A stretch of 64,000 nt of DNA from Candidatus Leptofilum proximum (GTDB lineage: Bacteria > Chloroflexota > Anaerolineae > Promineifilales > Promineifilaceae): positions 1,550,001 to 1,614,000 of the forward strand of contig JADJXK010000002.1 in NCBI GenBank assembly GCA_016710325.1, read 5' to 3'. Positions 57,213-64,000 of this stretch are shown here, in pieces; within the stretch, counting starts at the first letter, position 1; each line of letters starts with the position of its first letter. Below the pieces are notes generated by a model. It did not search any database, was not told the DNA's origin, and worked only from the letters and a program-made list of their open reading frames with translations. The position numbers and the translations under genes are program-made.

Positions 57213-57782
57213 TTACGCGCTGCCGCCATTTGGTTCGTAGTGCAGGTAGACAACGCCGGATTGAAACGGCCGTGTCTCCACCAACTGCAAGTTCAAGGAA
57301 GTTTCTAGCGGGGGAAAGAAAGGGATGCCCTCACCCAACAGTACCGGCTGCACAAACAAGCCATACACATCAATCATGTTCCGCCGGATGAAGTCGGCGG
57401 CCAGCGTCGGCCCACCGACTTCCATGTCTTTGCCCGGCTGCTGCTTCAGGCGGCGAATCTCCTCGACAGCGTCACCGCGCACCAACCGGGTATTGCCCTG
57501 CACCTCATCCAGGGTGGTGGAGAAGACGATCTTGGGCGTTTTTTGCCAGATCTTGGCAAACGCCACTTCGTAGGCCGGGAGGGAGGGATCTTGATCGGCC
57601 GTTTCCCAGTAACGGAGGACTTCATACATGCGACGGCCGTAACAATACATATCAATTTCCCGCTGCTGGTTGTTGATAAACGTGTGCAGCTCTTCATCCA
57701 CCAGAACCCAATCGAGGTCGCCATTGGGCCGAGCTACAAAACCGTCCAACGACACCATCGTTGAGTAGATCAATTTTCTCAT
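57213..57782 (-). CDS. Dihydrofolate reductase family protein (RibD-C type), copy 4
   Basis: A 189-residue reductase: MRKLIYSTMVSLDGFVARPNGDLDW, YCYGRRMYEVLRYWETAD, KIVFSTTLDEVQGNTRLV, and MEVGGPTLAADFIRRNMIDVYGLFVQPVLLGEG. GGAGG precedes the ATG. It follows the next copy upstream after ten bases. Confidence 0.88.
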   Translation of the reverse strand: MRKLIYSTMVSLDGFVARPNGDLDWVLVDEELHTFINNQQREIDMYCYGRRMYEVLRYWETADQDPSLPAYEVAFAKIWQKTPKIVFSTTLDEVQGNTRLVRGDAVEEIRRLKQQPGKDMEVGGPTLAADFIRRNMIDVYGLFVQPVLLGEGIPFFPPLETSLNLQLVETRPFQSGVVYLHYEPNGGSA

Positions 57783-57792
57783 TTTTCCTCCA

Positions 57793-58440
57793 TTATGATC
57801 GTTTTGTCAGAACGCAGTGCAGCGCTTTGGCCGTGGCCACATGCTCAGTGCAGTGGTAACCCAAGGCAACGGTATCGAGGTTGACGAAAAGGTGTTCACC
57901 AGCGCCAAGCAGAATGGGGCTGATAGCGATATGCAGTTCGTCGATGAGTCCGGCCTGGAGATATTGACGGATTGTGGCTACACCACCGCCAAGCCGAATA
58001 TCCTGTCCATTCGCCGCTTCACGGGCACGCGCCAACGCTGCGTGAATGCCATCGGTGACGAAGTGGAAGACCGTGCCGCCTTCCATGCTTATAGACTCCC
58101 GAGGGTGATTGGTGAGTACAAAAACTGGAACATGGTAGGGCGGCGTATCGCCCCACCACCCCCGCCAGCCGTCGTCAGGCCAGGGGCCGCGGATTGGGCC
58201 AAACATGTTGCGCCCCAGAATCCAGGCACCGGTGTTGTGGAAGCCACGGGCCGTAAGCTCGTCATCCTCGCCTGTGCTGCCAACCCCATCGCCATACAAC
58301 TTTTGAAACGTTCGGGTGGTAACCATCCATTCGTGGAGGGATTCGCCGCCGACGCCGAGCGGGTTCTCCAAACTCTGGTTCGGTCCGGCGCCATAGCCAT
58401 CAATGGATATCGTGAAACTGTTGACACGAAGCTTAGGCAT
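57793..58440 (-). CDS. Dihydrofolate reductase family protein (RibD-C type), copy 5
   Basis: A 215-residue reductase: LRVNSFTISIDGYGAGPNQSLENPLG, WILGRNMFGPIRGPWP, PVFVLTNHPRESISMEGG, and IRLGGGVATIRQYLQAGLIDELHIAISPILLGAGEHLF. The internal PIRGPWPDDGWRGWWGDTPPYHVPVFVLTNH segment defines a distinct RibD-C subgroup. GAAGGAG precedes the ATG. Confidence 0.88.
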   Translation of the reverse strand: MPKLRVNSFTISIDGYGAGPNQSLENPLGVGGESLHEWMVTTRTFQKLYGDGVGSTGEDDELTARGFHNTGAWILGRNMFGPIRGPWPDDGWRGWWGDTPPYHVPVFVLTNHPRESISMEGGTVFHFVTDGIHAALARAREAANGQDIRLGGGVATIRQYLQAGLIDELHIAISPILLGAGEHLFVNLDTVALGYHCTEHVATAKALHCVLTKRS

Positions 58441-58452
58441 GGATTTACTCCT

Positions 58453-59070
58453 TCACGAAGTAGTGTGCGCGCCAGGTGGACCGGCAAGCACCCTGGGGAC
58501 GTACTCAAGCAGCTGAATACGGCCGTCGAACGTCTGGCTGGCAACCATATCAAGGGCCACATCAGGATAACCGTCGTAGATCCGGCCAGAGCCGGTGCTC
58601 CCGGTGATCACGGGGAAGACGACCACCCGGAAACGGTCCACCAAGCCTGCCTTGAGCAGCGACCGGCACAAGGTGAGGCTGCCAAGCGTGCTCATCGGGC
58701 CGCTGCCTGCCTGCTTCATCGCTCTCACAGCCTTGACTGCATCCCCGCTGATCAGCCGGGTATTGGCCCATGGCAACGGGGCTTGCAGCGTCGAGGAGAA
58801 CACTACCTTGGACGCTTGGGTAAGTTCATCCACGCTGGCTTCCTCTTCGCTCCTCAGATCCGATTCCGCTGTGCCAGATTGAGAGGTGAATCCGTACATC
58901 AGACGGTATGTGTTCGCTCCCATCAAGATCGTATAGTCGCCTAGGGACTGCTGACCGAGCCAGGCAAGATACTCGGGGCCTTCAAGCCCCCACCAGCCAG
59001 GCCACCCTTCCGCAGCACCGTAGCCGTCCAGTGAAGTAATGAAATCCACTAACAGTTCTTGCTTTGTCAT
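58453..59070 (-). CDS. Dihydrofolate reductase family protein (RibD-C type), copy 6
   Basis: A 205-residue reductase: LLVDFITSLDGYGAAEGWPGWWGLEGPEYLAW, ILMGANTYRLMYGFTSQ, KVVFSSTLQAPLPWANT, and MSTLGSLTLCRSLLKAGLVDRFRVVVFPVITGSTG. It is the first gene of the operon copy 6, copy 5, copy 4, HhH protein, with gaps of 12, 10 and 28 bases. Confidence 0.88.
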   Translation of the reverse strand: MTKQELLVDFITSLDGYGAAEGWPGWWGLEGPEYLAWLGQQSLGDYTILMGANTYRLMYGFTSQSGTAESDLRSEEEASVDELTQASKVVFSSTLQAPLPWANTRLISGDAVKAVRAMKQAGSGPMSTLGSLTLCRSLLKAGLVDRFRVVVFPVITGSTGSGRIYDGYPDVALDMVASQTFDGRIQLLEYVPRVLAGPPGAHTTS

Positions 59071-59196
59071 CTTAACGTCTCCTTTTTGTTACGTACTTAA
59101 AATGATCCTGTTTCAACGCCGTACGTGTATGCGCCAATCGGAAGCTCGTTTGCTGTCAGTCAAACGCCGTTCTAACTGCGCCCATGTGGGAACGTT

Positions 59197-59634
59197 TTAC
59201 CCTAGCTGCTCGGCAAGGCCGATGAGAATTCCTTCGGGGCCGCGGATGTAGCAAAGTCGATACATGTCTTCGTACTGGACCACTTCGCCAACGAGCTCCG
59301 CGCCGCGTTTGCCGAGCCGGGCGAGCGTATCGTCGATGTCCTCCACAGCGAACATGACACGTAGGTAACCGAGAGCGTTCACCGGAGCCTTCCGGTGATC
59401 GGCGATCACAGCCGGGGTGAGAAATCGCGAGATCTCAAGTCGGCTGTGGCCGTCGGGGGTGACCATCATGGCGACCTCGACGCGCTGGGAGCCCAGTCCG
59501 GTGACGCGCCCGGCCCATTCTCCTTCAACCATGCCTCGTCCTTCAAGCTTCAGGCCAAGCTCGGTGAAAAACTCAATGGCGGCATCGATGTCTTCTATCA
59601 CGATGCCGACGTTGTCCATACGTTTAACCGTCAT
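59197..59634 (-). CDS. VOC family protein
   Basis: A 145-residue glyoxalase-fold protein: RMDNVGIVIEDIDAAIEFFTELGLKLEGRG, VMFAVEDIDDTLARLGKRGAELVGEV, and LCYIRGPEGILIGLAEQL. GGGAGGAGA fixes the start at 59634. That site lies in the last codons of a 28-codon frame immediately upstream. Confidence 0.88.
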   Translation of the reverse strand: MTVKRMDNVGIVIEDIDAAIEFFTELGLKLEGRGMVEGEWAGRVTGLGSQRVEVAMMVTPDGHSRLEISRFLTPAVIADHRKAPVNALGYLRVMFAVEDIDDTLARLGKRGAELVGEVVQYEDMYRLCYIRGPEGILIGLAEQLG

Positions 59635-59635
59635 G

Positions 59636-59722
59636 TCATCTCCTCCCATTTTTGACCGGAAACACCCGGCACTTGCCCTTCACGTGGCGTGTAACAAAAG
59701 ATAGAACGACACTCTTTCTCAT
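59636..59722 (-). other. 28-codon frame with ribosome site, possible leader peptide or RibD-C remnant
   Basis: An AAGGAGA site is followed by ATG and a frame that reads MRKSVVLSFVT, then 17 mostly basic residues and TGA. The first residues resemble the N-terminus of the RibD-C paralogues (MRKxxxSxxxSLDG). The stop lies one base before the VOC start. It may be the stump of a lost RibD-C gene that now couples translation of the VOC gene. The rest of the gap to 59910 holds no gene I can support. Confidence 0.4.
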
Positions 59723-59910
59723 AATTTACTCTCCTTTATTTCGGTCATTTTGACAATTTGAAGTGGGAAACGTGGCTTATGTCGTATATGGTGATTCGAT
59801 AAACTGCATGAGACGTGTTGCGATGTGTACTTCATGGGATAGAGAACCACAAGCGAGCATTTCTCCGTGCTTGAGTTTATACAAACGCGAAATAGTTGTC
59901 TTGTAAAAAT

Positions 59911-60759
59911 TCAAACAACAGGGAGGCGACGGAGTCCCTGGGAAGTCGCCATGTTCTCAACCTGAGCACGGCTGCGCAGCTGTAGATAATCAGTAGGGCT
60001 GTAGCCGGTAAAGGCTGCAAAATCCTTATTGAAGTGGGATTGATCGTAATAACCACATTTGTATGCAAGTCTCGCCCAATTCATGGATTGTACCGGGTTA
60101 ACCAAGCGGAGAACGTGCTTAAATCTGATGAGACGAGCCATCTCTTTTGGTGTAACGCCGACCAGCCGTCTGAACTGGTTGCCCAGGTGATTCTGACTGA
60201 TTCCGATGTGGTCGCTCAGAGCGCGAATCGACAGCGTGCCATGTCTCTGCATCATCTGAGAAACAGCATACTGAACGACATCCCACCCCAGCGGCGCTTC
60301 ACAGAGACGAGCAAGCAGCAACTGCTCTAAGAGCATAAATCCAGCCTGTATCGTTGGCGCAACCTCTAACCGCTCTCGAATTTCGTCGGCGAAGTGACCC
60401 CAGATTGCATCCAGAGGAACAACCCGATTATGCAGCTCTGAGAGGGGAAGTTGTAAGAATGGGTACGCGCCAGCCGGTTTGATGCCCACGCCGAAGATTT
60501 TCAAATCCGGCGGCCATTCAAGGGAATGATGCGTGTCATAAAGCCCCACCCACCAACTATCGGTAAAGGTCTCAAATTGATTGGTGGAATCCGCCTCGTA
60601 AACTCTGAAAGCGCCTCCCAAGTTGATCTTCAGGTCGAGGGTGGGGAAGGGCAAAATCTTCTCGTGGGGATGGGGCATAGCGCCGTCAATGTAATAGAAA
60701 TAATCAATGTAGGTGTTCAACAGTTGAGATGGGATGTGGCGAATGTAAGTGTAAGTCAT
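59911..60759 (-). CDS. AraC-family transcriptional regulator, DUF6597-like sensor, copy 3
   Basis: A 282-residue regulator: N-terminal sensor (about 1-150, IPSQLLNTYIDYFYYIDG, KILPFPTLDLKINLGGAF) and C-terminal AraC domain (about 165-265, LSIRALSDHIGISQNHLGNQFRRLVGVTPKEMARLIRFKHVL and WARLAYKCGYYDQSHFNKDFAAFTGYSPTDYLQL). It overlaps the upstream hydrolase gene by four bases, so it is part of that operon. It lies in the stretch without ACGGCCGT. Confidence 0.9.
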   Translation of the reverse strand: MTYTYIRHIPSQLLNTYIDYFYYIDGAMPHPHEKILPFPTLDLKINLGGAFRVYEADSTNQFETFTDSWWVGLYDTHHSLEWPPDLKIFGVGIKPAGAYPFLQLPLSELHNRVVPLDAIWGHFADEIRERLEVAPTIQAGFMLLEQLLLARLCEAPLGWDVVQYAVSQMMQRHGTLSIRALSDHIGISQNHLGNQFRRLVGVTPKEMARLIRFKHVLRLVNPVQSMNWARLAYKCGYYDQSHFNKDFAAFTGYSPTDYLQLRSRAQVENMATSQGLRRLPVV

Positions 60760-61331
60760 ATCGGGAAAATCCTTGCTGATAGACCTTTTATATCCTCCGC
60801 AACTTCAGACAAATCGTTATTAAACTGGTGGCCACAGCCGTCGAATTCACGAACGGTTGCCTGCGGCAGTTTTTCTGCATACAGGGCCAGGTGGGCAAAG
60901 GGGACGATTTCGTCGTCGCGGCTGTGGAAAAGGAAGATGGGCGCTCCTCGTGGCAGTTTCGAGGCGAAACCCTCTGGCAAGGTAATCTGTTCATAGCCCT
61001 CATATTGCCAGCCATCCCCTCCCCAATAGGGCGTAGCTATCAGGAATATGCCGACAACAGTCCTTTCAACCTTTTCCTCAGCAAGATATTTCAATAGGAA
61101 TGAACCGCCCAAAGAGTGTCCGATCAGAATCACCTCGCCTTCCAGCCCTGCCAGCTCTTTTTTAATTTGCCCTTTCCACGACTCATAATCGGGATCGCTC
61201 TCGTCGGGCATCTGCGGATAGAGAACTTCGTAGACATCGCCGAGCGCACTTCGCAAAGATTCAACTAATTTTTCATCTTCGTCGTATGCACCCGCTCCAG
61301 CGCCCTGGATAAACAATACTTGCTTCTTCAT
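60756..61331 (-). CDS. Small alpha/beta hydrolase (RBBP9/YdeN-like)
   Basis: A 191-residue hydrolase without a lid. VLFIQGAGAGAYDEDEKLVESLRSALG is the opening, the nucleophile is in ILIGHSLGGSFLLKYL, the Asp is in FHSRDDEIVPF, and the His in DGCGHQFNN. It is in an operon with the VOC gene upstream (three-base gap) and the AraC-type gene downstream (ATGA overlap). Confidence 0.88.
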   Translation of the reverse strand: MKKQVLFIQGAGAGAYDEDEKLVESLRSALGDVYEVLYPQMPDESDPDYESWKGQIKKELAGLEGEVILIGHSLGGSFLLKYLAEEKVERTVVGIFLIATPYWGGDGWQYEGYEQITLPEGFASKLPRGAPIFLFHSRDDEIVPFAHLALYAEKLPQATVREFDGCGHQFNNDLSEVAEDIKGLSARIFPI

Positions 61332-61334
61332 ATC

Positions 61335-62255
61335 CTATCCGCTTCCTTCATACGCTCTCTGCAAGGCCGCAATATCAAACTTCTTCATCTTGAGAAACGC
61401 CTCGGTGACGCGCGCCATTTGCTCTGGTGTTCCCTGGCTCATCATCTCATCCATTGCCGTGGGCACAATTTGCCACGATACGCCATACCTGTCCTTCAGC
61501 CAGCCGCACTGCTCGGCCTCCGGTACGGCAGAGAGCTTCTGCCAATACTCATCAATCTCCGCCTGCGTGTCACAGTAAACCATGAGGGAGATGGCTTCAT
61601 TGAAGTTGAACTGGTGCTCCTGGGCGCTGTCCATAACCGCGAACCACTGGTCTTCCAGCATAAAGTCGGCAAACATGATGGTTCCTTCTTGGTCGGGTTC
61701 CATACCTTCGGGGTAACGGGCAATGGCTCCCTCTTTTGCGTTTTTGAACACCGACAAATAAAAGTTCATTGCCTCTTCCGCCTTGCCGTATACCTCGCCA
61801 ACAAACAAAAGCGACGGCACGATCGATGGCCAGGTACCCCCTTCGAAATCGGCAAGAATCAGCTGCCAGGATAAGCCATATTTGTCCTCGATCCAGCCAT
61901 AACGCTCGCTGAATGGGTACTTATCAAGCGGCATGAGCACCTTACCGCCCTCGGACAATTTCTGCCACATGGCATCGAGCTTCTGGCTCGCGTTTTCTTC
62001 CCGCGACAGGTCGAAATTCACGAAGAAGGATATCGACGGGTTGAACTTAAACAGCGGCCCCGCGTCGATGGCCATAAACTTCTGTCCCCACAGCTCAAAT
62101 GTCACGGTGTCTACATCACCGGACGGGGTGTCATGAAGTGTCGTTACGCTGGTAACTTTTGACTCAGGAAAAACGGTGGCGTAGAACTCTGCTGCTTCTT
62201 TGGCTCCTTTGTCAAACCAAAAATGTGGGACGATTTTTTGTTCATGCGCTTTCAT
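61335..62255 (-). CDS. PhnB-like double VOC-domain protein
   Basis: A 306-residue protein with two repeats of the 3-demethylubiquinone methyltransferase-like (PhnB) VOC domain. Repeat 1: KIVPHFWFDKGAKEAAEFYATVFPESKV and ERYGWIEDKYGLSWQL. Repeat 2: SIVPSLLFVGEVYGKAEEAMNFYLSVFKNAK and EQCGWLKDRYGVSWQI. Despite the Pfam name, no SAM-binding motif is present. It heads the operon with the hydrolase and AraC-type genes. Confidence 0.9.
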   Translation of the reverse strand: MKAHEQKIVPHFWFDKGAKEAAEFYATVFPESKVTSVTTLHDTPSGDVDTVTFELWGQKFMAIDAGPLFKFNPSISFFVNFDLSREENASQKLDAMWQKLSEGGKVLMPLDKYPFSERYGWIEDKYGLSWQLILADFEGGTWPSIVPSLLFVGEVYGKAEEAMNFYLSVFKNAKEGAIARYPEGMEPDQEGTIMFADFMLEDQWFAVMDSAQEHQFNFNEAISLMVYCDTQAEIDEYWQKLSAVPEAEQCGWLKDRYGVSWQIVPTAMDEMMSQGTPEQMARVTEAFLKMKKFDIAALQRAYEGSG

Positions 62256-62329
62256 TTTGTGTTTACCTCCATCAGAAAAACGATTAGAATTTTTTTATTC
62301 TTCACTATCTTTTGTTGCTAATGGAAAAA

Positions 62330-62926
62330 TCAAATACCCGTAGTAATTGCGCCGGCACGCTCGTAATTCACGACAATGACGCCACCCGGTGTGACTTCGC
62401 TTTCCGTCACCTTAAACGCCGCCGGGATGCTGCCACCAGCAAACAGCCGCTTGCCACCGCCCAGCGTTACCGGGTAGATCATCAGCCAGAATGCATCGAC
62501 CAAATCATGCCTCATAAGCGTTTGAAGGAGATTTCCACTCCCCCAAACATGCAAATCTGGCCCTGGCTGCTGCTTGATTTCGGCGACTTTTTGGGCAACG
62601 TCGCCGTTTAAAAAGACAGACGGCTGCCATTCGCTGGAGGTGATCGTATTTGAGACCACGTACTTGGTCGCCGTGTTGACGCCGCGCCAAATGTCGGCGT
62701 GGTGCGGCCAGTACGGTTCCCAAATATCAAAGGTTTTACGCCCTAACAACAGGTCAAACGGCAGGTCCATCTGCCGCCTCAGCAGCTTGCCCAGAGATTC
62801 GTCGGAATATGACCCTACCCACCCGCCATGCGTGAAGCCGCCGCTGGTGTCTTCGTCTGGCCCGCCGGGGGCTTGTATGACACCGTCAAGGGAAATATGT
62901 TCAAGCGCAGTAACTTTTCTCATCAT
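62330..62926 (-). CDS. Dihydrofolate reductase family protein (RibD-C type), copy 7
   Basis: A 198-residue reductase: RKVTALEHISLDGVIQAPGG, LLLGRKTFDIWEPYWPHH, KYVVSNTITSSEWQPS, and LHVWGSGNLLQTLMRHDLVDAFWLMIYPVTLGGGKRLF. GGAGG precedes two adjacent ATG codons. It lies in the stretch of window without ACGGCCGT. Confidence 0.88.
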   Translation of the reverse strand: MMRKVTALEHISLDGVIQAPGGPDEDTSGGFTHGGWVGSYSDESLGKLLRRQMDLPFDLLLGRKTFDIWEPYWPHHADIWRGVNTATKYVVSNTITSSEWQPSVFLNGDVAQKVAEIKQQPGPDLHVWGSGNLLQTLMRHDLVDAFWLMIYPVTLGGGKRLFAGGSIPAAFKVTESEVTPGGVIVVNYERAGAITTGI

Positions 62927-62969
62927 TTAGTTCCTCCAGCATCTGAATGATTGTACTGTTTTGCCCATC

Positions 62970-63368
62970 TCAAATAGCCTCCGCCACTTCTTTTACCGCT
63001 AATAGCGCGGCATTCCAGCCTTCTACAGCATCCGCATAGGCATCATCAGTCACGGCATGGGCAAATTCTTCACGAGCGTAAAGCGTGGTATGCCCATTTT
63101 TTTCCTGCAGTTCGTAGGTTATGAGCGAGGAAATCGAGCCAATAGAATTGAAAAGCTTATGCTGCAAAAGCTTTTCCGGTTCGATCTTCAGGATGACGCC
63201 GTTTGTTAGCATCTTTCCGTCCAGTCCCTTAAAACCAATCGGGTTGCCAACCTGCCAGTCAGAAATGTATTCGCCTCCCATTTGCCTCGTTGTTTCAGGA
63301 TCAACAAACACTTGCCAAACTTTCGATGCGGGTGCCTCTATTTCAATTGTCCTGTCAATAAGATTCAT
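62970..63368 (-). CDS. SRPBCC (AHSA1-like) protein, copy 2
   Basis: A 132-residue START-like protein: DRTIEIEAPASKVWQVFVDPETTRQMGGEYISDWQVGNPI and SLITYELQEKNGHTTLYAREEF, ending with WNAALLAVKEVAEA. AAGGAGACCC lies upstream of the ATG at 63368. It may carry a hydrophobic ligand. It lies 42 bases downstream of the MFS gene. Confidence 0.88.
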   Translation of the reverse strand: MNLIDRTIEIEAPASKVWQVFVDPETTRQMGGEYISDWQVGNPIGFKGLDGKMLTNGVILKIEPEKLLQHKLFNSIGSISSLITYELQEKNGHTTLYAREEFAHAVTDDAYADAVEGWNAALLAVKEVAEAI

Positions 63369-63410
63369 CTCTTTGGGTCTCCTTTGAGCCATCGTTTTCC
63401 CTCCTCGCCA

Positions 63411-64000
63411 TTACTCCATCAGGCCAACTTGCTGGGCAACGGCCGTAACCACAACATGCTCCTCGGGTTCCGGCTCCAGGTTTTCCTCTCCCTCGCTGCC
63501 AATCGCCACATGCCGGAGCAGAGTCAGCGTCAATGCAGCCAGGCCAATCATAATCACCGCGCCAATCAGCGAGATGACCTGCAAACCGGAGACAAAGGCG
63601 TTGTAGGCAGCATCAAGCAGGGCTGAACCCAGCGGACCGGAAAGTTGACCGGCGGCAGCTACCGCCCCGCCCAGCGTCTCCCGCACCGCATGGGCCATTT
63701 CTCCAGAGATTTGCGGCGGCAGATTGGCCGTGACCTGGCTGCGGTAAACGGCCGTTGCCAAACTGCCCAACACCGCAATGCCCAGCGCCCCACCCAGCTC
63801 CGCACCGGTCTCCGCCAACGCCGAGGCCGCACCCGCTCGCTCCGGCGGCGCCGCACTCACCACCATGTCCACCGTCAGGGTAAAGGTAAAACCAAAACCC
63901 AGCGACATCAGCGTATTGGCAAAGACGATGAGTGTCAGCGAGCTTAAGCCTACCTGCGTGAGCAGCCCCAAACTAAAGGCGCCCACGGCCAGACCCCCGG
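63411..64000 (-). CDS. MFS transporter of the DHA2 (EmrB/QacA) type, C-terminal part only
   Basis: The frame is open to the edge of the window, so about the last 195 residues are present. LIVFANTLMSLGFGFTFTLTVDMVVSAAPPERAGAASALAETGAELGGALGIAVLGSL is the DHA2 family motif C-like and linker region around transmembrane helices 11 to 14. A periplasmic loop (VTANLPPQISGEMAH) and a last helix follow. It ends with an acidic tail. The likely role is proton-coupled drug or small-molecule export. Confidence 0.85.
   Translation of the reverse strand, partial: GGLAVGAFSLGLLTQVGLSSLTLIVFANTLMSLGFGFTFTLTVDMVVSAAPPERAGAASALAETGAELGGALGIAVLGSLATAVYRSQVTANLPPQISGEMAHAVRETLGGAVAAAGQLSGPLGSALLDAAYNAFVSGLQVISLIGAVIMIGLAALTLTLLRHVAIGSEGEENLEPEPEEHVVVTAVAQQVGLME

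Noticed and set aside
61335..62255. Ubiquinone-biosynthesis methyltransferase
   Set aside because: The protein has two VOC domains and no SAM-binding motif; the name is a historic misannotation of the PhnB family.
40398..64000. Cassette array of an integron
   Set aside because: Gene sizes and content fit, but no attC-like sites repeat between genes, many genes sit in overlapping operons, and no integrase is seen.

Overview
This 64 kb window looks like chromosomal DNA of a Chloroflexota bacterium, probably Anaerolineae-like. That is an inference from secreted proteins with long Pro/Thr linkers, one ending in a YLPLVIKN tail, geranylgeranyl-reductase-type and M42 enzymes, and a large set of small VOC, DinB and RibD-C genes. 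No rRNA or tRNA gene was seen, so the taxonomy is not anchored. The most striking whole-window feature is the 8-bp palindrome ACGGCCGT. I counted about 100 copies by eye, against one or two expected by composition. It occurs in all reading frames and between genes, much like HIP1 in cyanobacteria, and is thinner in the right-hand 24 kb (about 1 per kb against about 1.9 per kb).

Layout, 0-32 kb (core-like). The window opens with the end of a molybdenum-hydroxylase FAD subunit. Then come the RNase P RNA gene with its promoter, a low-molecular-weight tyrosine phosphatase, a geranylgeranyl-reductase-family flavoprotein, a stand-alone receiver protein, a holin-like membrane protein, a cold-shock protein, a GNAT enzyme and phosphofructokinase. 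These are followed by a methyltransferase, lspA-rluD, a MazEF-like toxin-antitoxin pair, a membrane-anchored hydrolase with a methyltransferase, and a 1109-residue sensor histidine kinase. Next are three M42 aminopeptidase paralogues in a row, a RelE-type toxin-antitoxin pair, small membrane proteins, an atypical APH-like kinase fold, a large secreted PKD-like protein, uvrC, an ECF sigma/anti-sigma pair, an M20 peptidase, pcm and dus.

Layout, 33-40 kb. A secreted 674-residue protein is followed by a ferrous-iron operon on the minus strand: DtxR-type regulator, feoA, feoA, feoB and feoC. It has a palindromic operator and an exact TGTGA-N6-TCACA site upstream. Most gene boundaries in this operon carry a different tandem-word hairpin.

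Layout, 40-64 kb (accessory-like). This is a dense run of small enzymes and regulators, mostly on the minus strand. It has seven RibD-C/dihydrofolate-reductase-like proteins, six VOC genes, four AraC-type regulators, a double-MerR regulator, three DUF1801-like proteins, three DinB/ClbS-type four-helix proteins and two SRPBCC proteins. It also holds a MoaD/ThiS-like protein translationally coupled to a BNR propeller, two hydrolases, and the end of a DHA2-type MFS exporter. Many are in operons of two to four genes, and the content suggests detoxification or small-molecule resistance. Several small remnants suggest gain and loss by recombination.

A second whole-window signal is a set of about sixteen intergenic inverted repeats. 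In most of them each arm is a short tandem run of 7-9 nt words, such as GGTAATC, CGTGAAA, GGTAATTG, TTGGAGA and CACAGA. They sit at gene ends and operon joints. A separate 127-nt element at 48.07-48.19 kb has two perfect helices in interleaved order inside a closing helix, so it could form a pseudoknot.
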